Shown here: positions 32,409-33,887 of the stretch, one piece after another
Layout: the number at the start of each line of letters is the position of its first letter
Numbering within the stretch: position 1 is the stretch's first letter
Assembly (NCBI GenBank): GCA_945787555.1
Contig: CALZJG010000024.1
Span: 1-33,887, forward strand
Length of the DNA stretch: 33,887 nucleotides
From: an uncultured Chromatiaceae bacterium
GTDB lineage: Bacteria > Pseudomonadota > Gammaproteobacteria > DRLM01
Reading direction: 5' to 3'
Translations under genes and position numbers: made by a program
Notes under the pieces: generated by a model
Told to the model about the DNA's origin: nothing
Databases searched by the model: none
The model's input: the letters and a program-made list of their open reading frames with translations, nothing else

Positions 32409-33887
32409 TCAATCCGCTTCTCGATCCACTCCGCAGCAGCGCGCTCCCTGGTCCGCCTCATCGGGATATAACACGGCCCCGGTGATGGGATTAGGCCGAA
32501 AGGTGGTGCAGCCCTTCAGGCCTTGCTCATAGGCGAGTGTATAGAGCGCACGAAAGTCATCGAAGTTGCAGTCCTGCGGCACATTTATAGTTTTTGAGAT
32601 CGCTTGATCTACATAGGGCTGCAAAGCCGCCTGCATAGCGAGATGGGTTTCGGGAGCGAGCGCCTGTGCATCGACATAGGCTGGCGGCAGGGCGCCGTTG
32701 CTTTCACCGCGCGCGCGCCACCGCGCCACGGCATAATCAGTGATGCGATACTCAGTGTAATCGCCATCGCGCTGCAGTACCCGCCGCGTGTAATCGGCGT
32801 TGAACACCGGTTCCAAGCCGCTGGAGACATTGTTGGCCAACAGACTGATGGTGCCGGTGGGTGCGATGGCGGTGAGATGGCTGTTGCGGATGCCGTGACG
32901 GGCTATCCCGTCGCGTAGCACCTCGGGAAGTGCGCGCACGAAGGCGCCTTGCAGATAGGCCTCACCATCAAAAGCTGGGAACGGACCCTTCTCGCTCGCC
33001 AACGCAATAGAGGCCTGGTAGGCGGTGTGACAGATGGCTTGCATCGCCGCCGCGGCCAGCTGCAGCGATGCTGCGCTCCCATAATGTAGGCCCAACATCA
33101 TCAGCGCATCCGCCAAACCCGTCACGCCTAAGCCGATACGCCGCGTGGCGCGCGCTTGCTCAGCCTGTTGGGGCAGCGGAAAACGCGAGGCATCGATGAC
33201 ATTATCCAGCAGGCGCACTGCGATAGGCGTCGCAGCGCGCAATGCGTCCATGTCCAAGCGCGCCTTCGACGTGTAAGGATCGCGCACGAATTGCACCAGA
33301 TTGAGTGAACCGAGATTACAGGCGCCATAGGGCGGCAAGGGCACTTCGCCGCAAGGATTGGTCGCACTGATGTATTCGCGATAGTAAAGATTGTCGCACT
33401 GATTGATACGGTCAATGAACAATACGCCCGGCTCGGCATAATCATAAGTCGCTTTCATGATCCGATCCCACAGTGCGCGGGCTTGTACACGCCGGTGCAC
33501 GACGCATGGCACCTCGGTCCTGCCTCCCGACCAGACGCGAGGAAGGATTTCCTCACCCGTCGCGTGCTCAGCAGTGGGGAACAACAGCGGCCATGACTCA
33601 TCATCGCGCACAGCTTGCATGAAGGCATCGCTCACCAGCACGGAGAGATTAAAATGACGCAGCTGTGTCCGGTCCTGCTTGGCGGTGATGAATTCCTCAA
33701 TGTCAGGATGATCGCACCGCAGCGTGCCCATCATCGCGCCTCGCCGCGAGCCGGTGGAGAGTATGGTCGCGCACATGCTGTCCCAGATGCGCATGAAAGA
33801 CACCGGCCCCGAGGCGACGCTGCCCACACTGTAGGCGCGGGCACCACGCGGGCGTAGCGTGGAGAAGTCATAACCCACGCCGCCGCC
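32409..33887 (-). CDS. nrdJ: Adenosylcobalamin-dependent (class II) ribonucleotide reductase, partial at the right edge
   Basis: The C-terminal 492 codons of a class II ribonucleotide reductase, which makes deoxyribonucleotides using a B12-generated thiyl radical, with or without oxygen. The frame runs off the window (GGGVGYDFSTLRPRG continues upstream). Visible motifs: NPCGEVPLPPYGACNLGSLN with the active-site Asn-Cys-Glu triad, the phosphate-binding SHLTAIAPTGTISLLANN, the GCTTFRPNPITGAVL segment, and the C-terminal Cys pair in RCCGVDREAD used for re-reduction. No separate beta subunit is expected. The absence of class I features and the C-terminus support NrdJ. Confidence 0.92.
   Translation of the reverse strand, partial: GGGVGYDFSTLRPRGARAYSVGSVASGPVSFMRIWDSMCATILSTGSRRGAMMGTLRCDHPDIEEFITAKQDRTQLRHFNLSVLVSDAFMQAVRDDESWPLLFPTAEHATGEEILPRVWSGGRTEVPCVVHRRVQARALWDRIMKATYDYAEPGVLFIDRINQCDNLYYREYISATNPCGEVPLPPYGACNLGSLNLVQFVRDPYTSKARLDMDALRAATPIAVRLLDNVIDASRFPLPQQAEQARATRRIGLGVTGLADALMMLGLHYGSAASLQLAAAAMQAICHTAYQASIALASEKGPFPAFDGEAYLQGAFVRALPEVLRDGIARHGIRNSHLTAIAPTGTISLLANNVSSGLEPVFNADYTRRVLQRDGDYTEYRITDYAVARWRARGESNGALPPAYVDAQALAPETHLAMQAALQPYVDQAISKTINVPQDCNFDDFRALYTLAYEQGLKGCTTFRPNPITGAVLYPDEADQGARCCGVDREAD

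Overview
This window reads as a piece of chromosome from a free-living, motile, Gram-negative gammaproteobacterium. Three things support this: the mix of housekeeping genes (gpmI, tmcA, greB, tcdA, a YfiF-type SpoU methyltransferase, an MdlA/MdlB-type exporter, a class II ribonucleotide reductase), many exported proteins (porin, two lipoproteins, c-type cytochrome), and a chemoreceptor and an HD-GYP protein. Most of the sequence is GC-rich. Two stretches are visibly poorer in G+C: about 7.4-10.5 kb and about 14.9-15.5 kb. I see no tRNA, rRNA, CRISPR array, intact insertion sequence or phage genes.

Layout. 0-2.1 kb (minus): two translationally coupled envelope proteins that seem to share a domain. 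2.3-2.6 kb: a good sigma-54-like promoter in front of a 65-codon ORF with a perfect ribosome binding site. 2.8-5.8 kb (plus): gpmI, an RNA 2'-O-methyltransferase of the SpoU class, and a small periplasmic protein made of 35-residue repeats, ended by a strong hairpin. 5.9-7.1 kb: a cupin/JmjC-like protein. 7.1-10.6 kb (minus): a small zinc-binding protein, then the most interesting part, an operon transcribed porin > small PstS-like binding protein > methyl-accepting chemotaxis protein. It lies behind a near-consensus flagellar sigma-28 (FliA) promoter. 10.6-14.3 kb: a methyltransferase-like protein, a GAF/HD-GYP c-di-GMP phosphodiesterase, a TatD-family hydrolase and tcdA. 14.3-16.0 kb: a loosely packed low-GC zone with a Cys-rich mini-protein, a small membrane protein and an SRPBCC protein. 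16.2-21.4 kb: tmcA, a lipoprotein alpha/beta hydrolase, greB, then a gamma-carbonic-anhydrase-like protein coupled to a zinc-ribbon protein on the minus strand. 21.7-25.2 kb: a heterodimeric ABC exporter. 25.5-28.2 kb: a tight lemA-TPM-TPM-HAD operon. 28.3-30.2 kb: a diheme cytochrome c and a beta-propeller protein. 30.3-32.4 kb: a frameshifted gene and an unknown membrane-anchored coiled-coil protein in sparse DNA. 32.4 kb to the right edge (minus): the C-terminal part of class II ribonucleotide reductase NrdJ.

How the parts may work together. The porin, binding protein and receptor look like one chemosensory module: a solute crosses the outer membrane, is caught by a one-lobe periplasmic protein, and is reported to the flagellar motor, all made together with the flagellar regulon. 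This is inference from gene order, promoter sequence and family membership. The HD-GYP protein nearby could link to the motile/sessile switch, but that is only a neighbourhood argument. The other operons (LemA/TPM, cytochrome/propeller, the double-TPR pair) have unknown roles; only their architecture can be read here.
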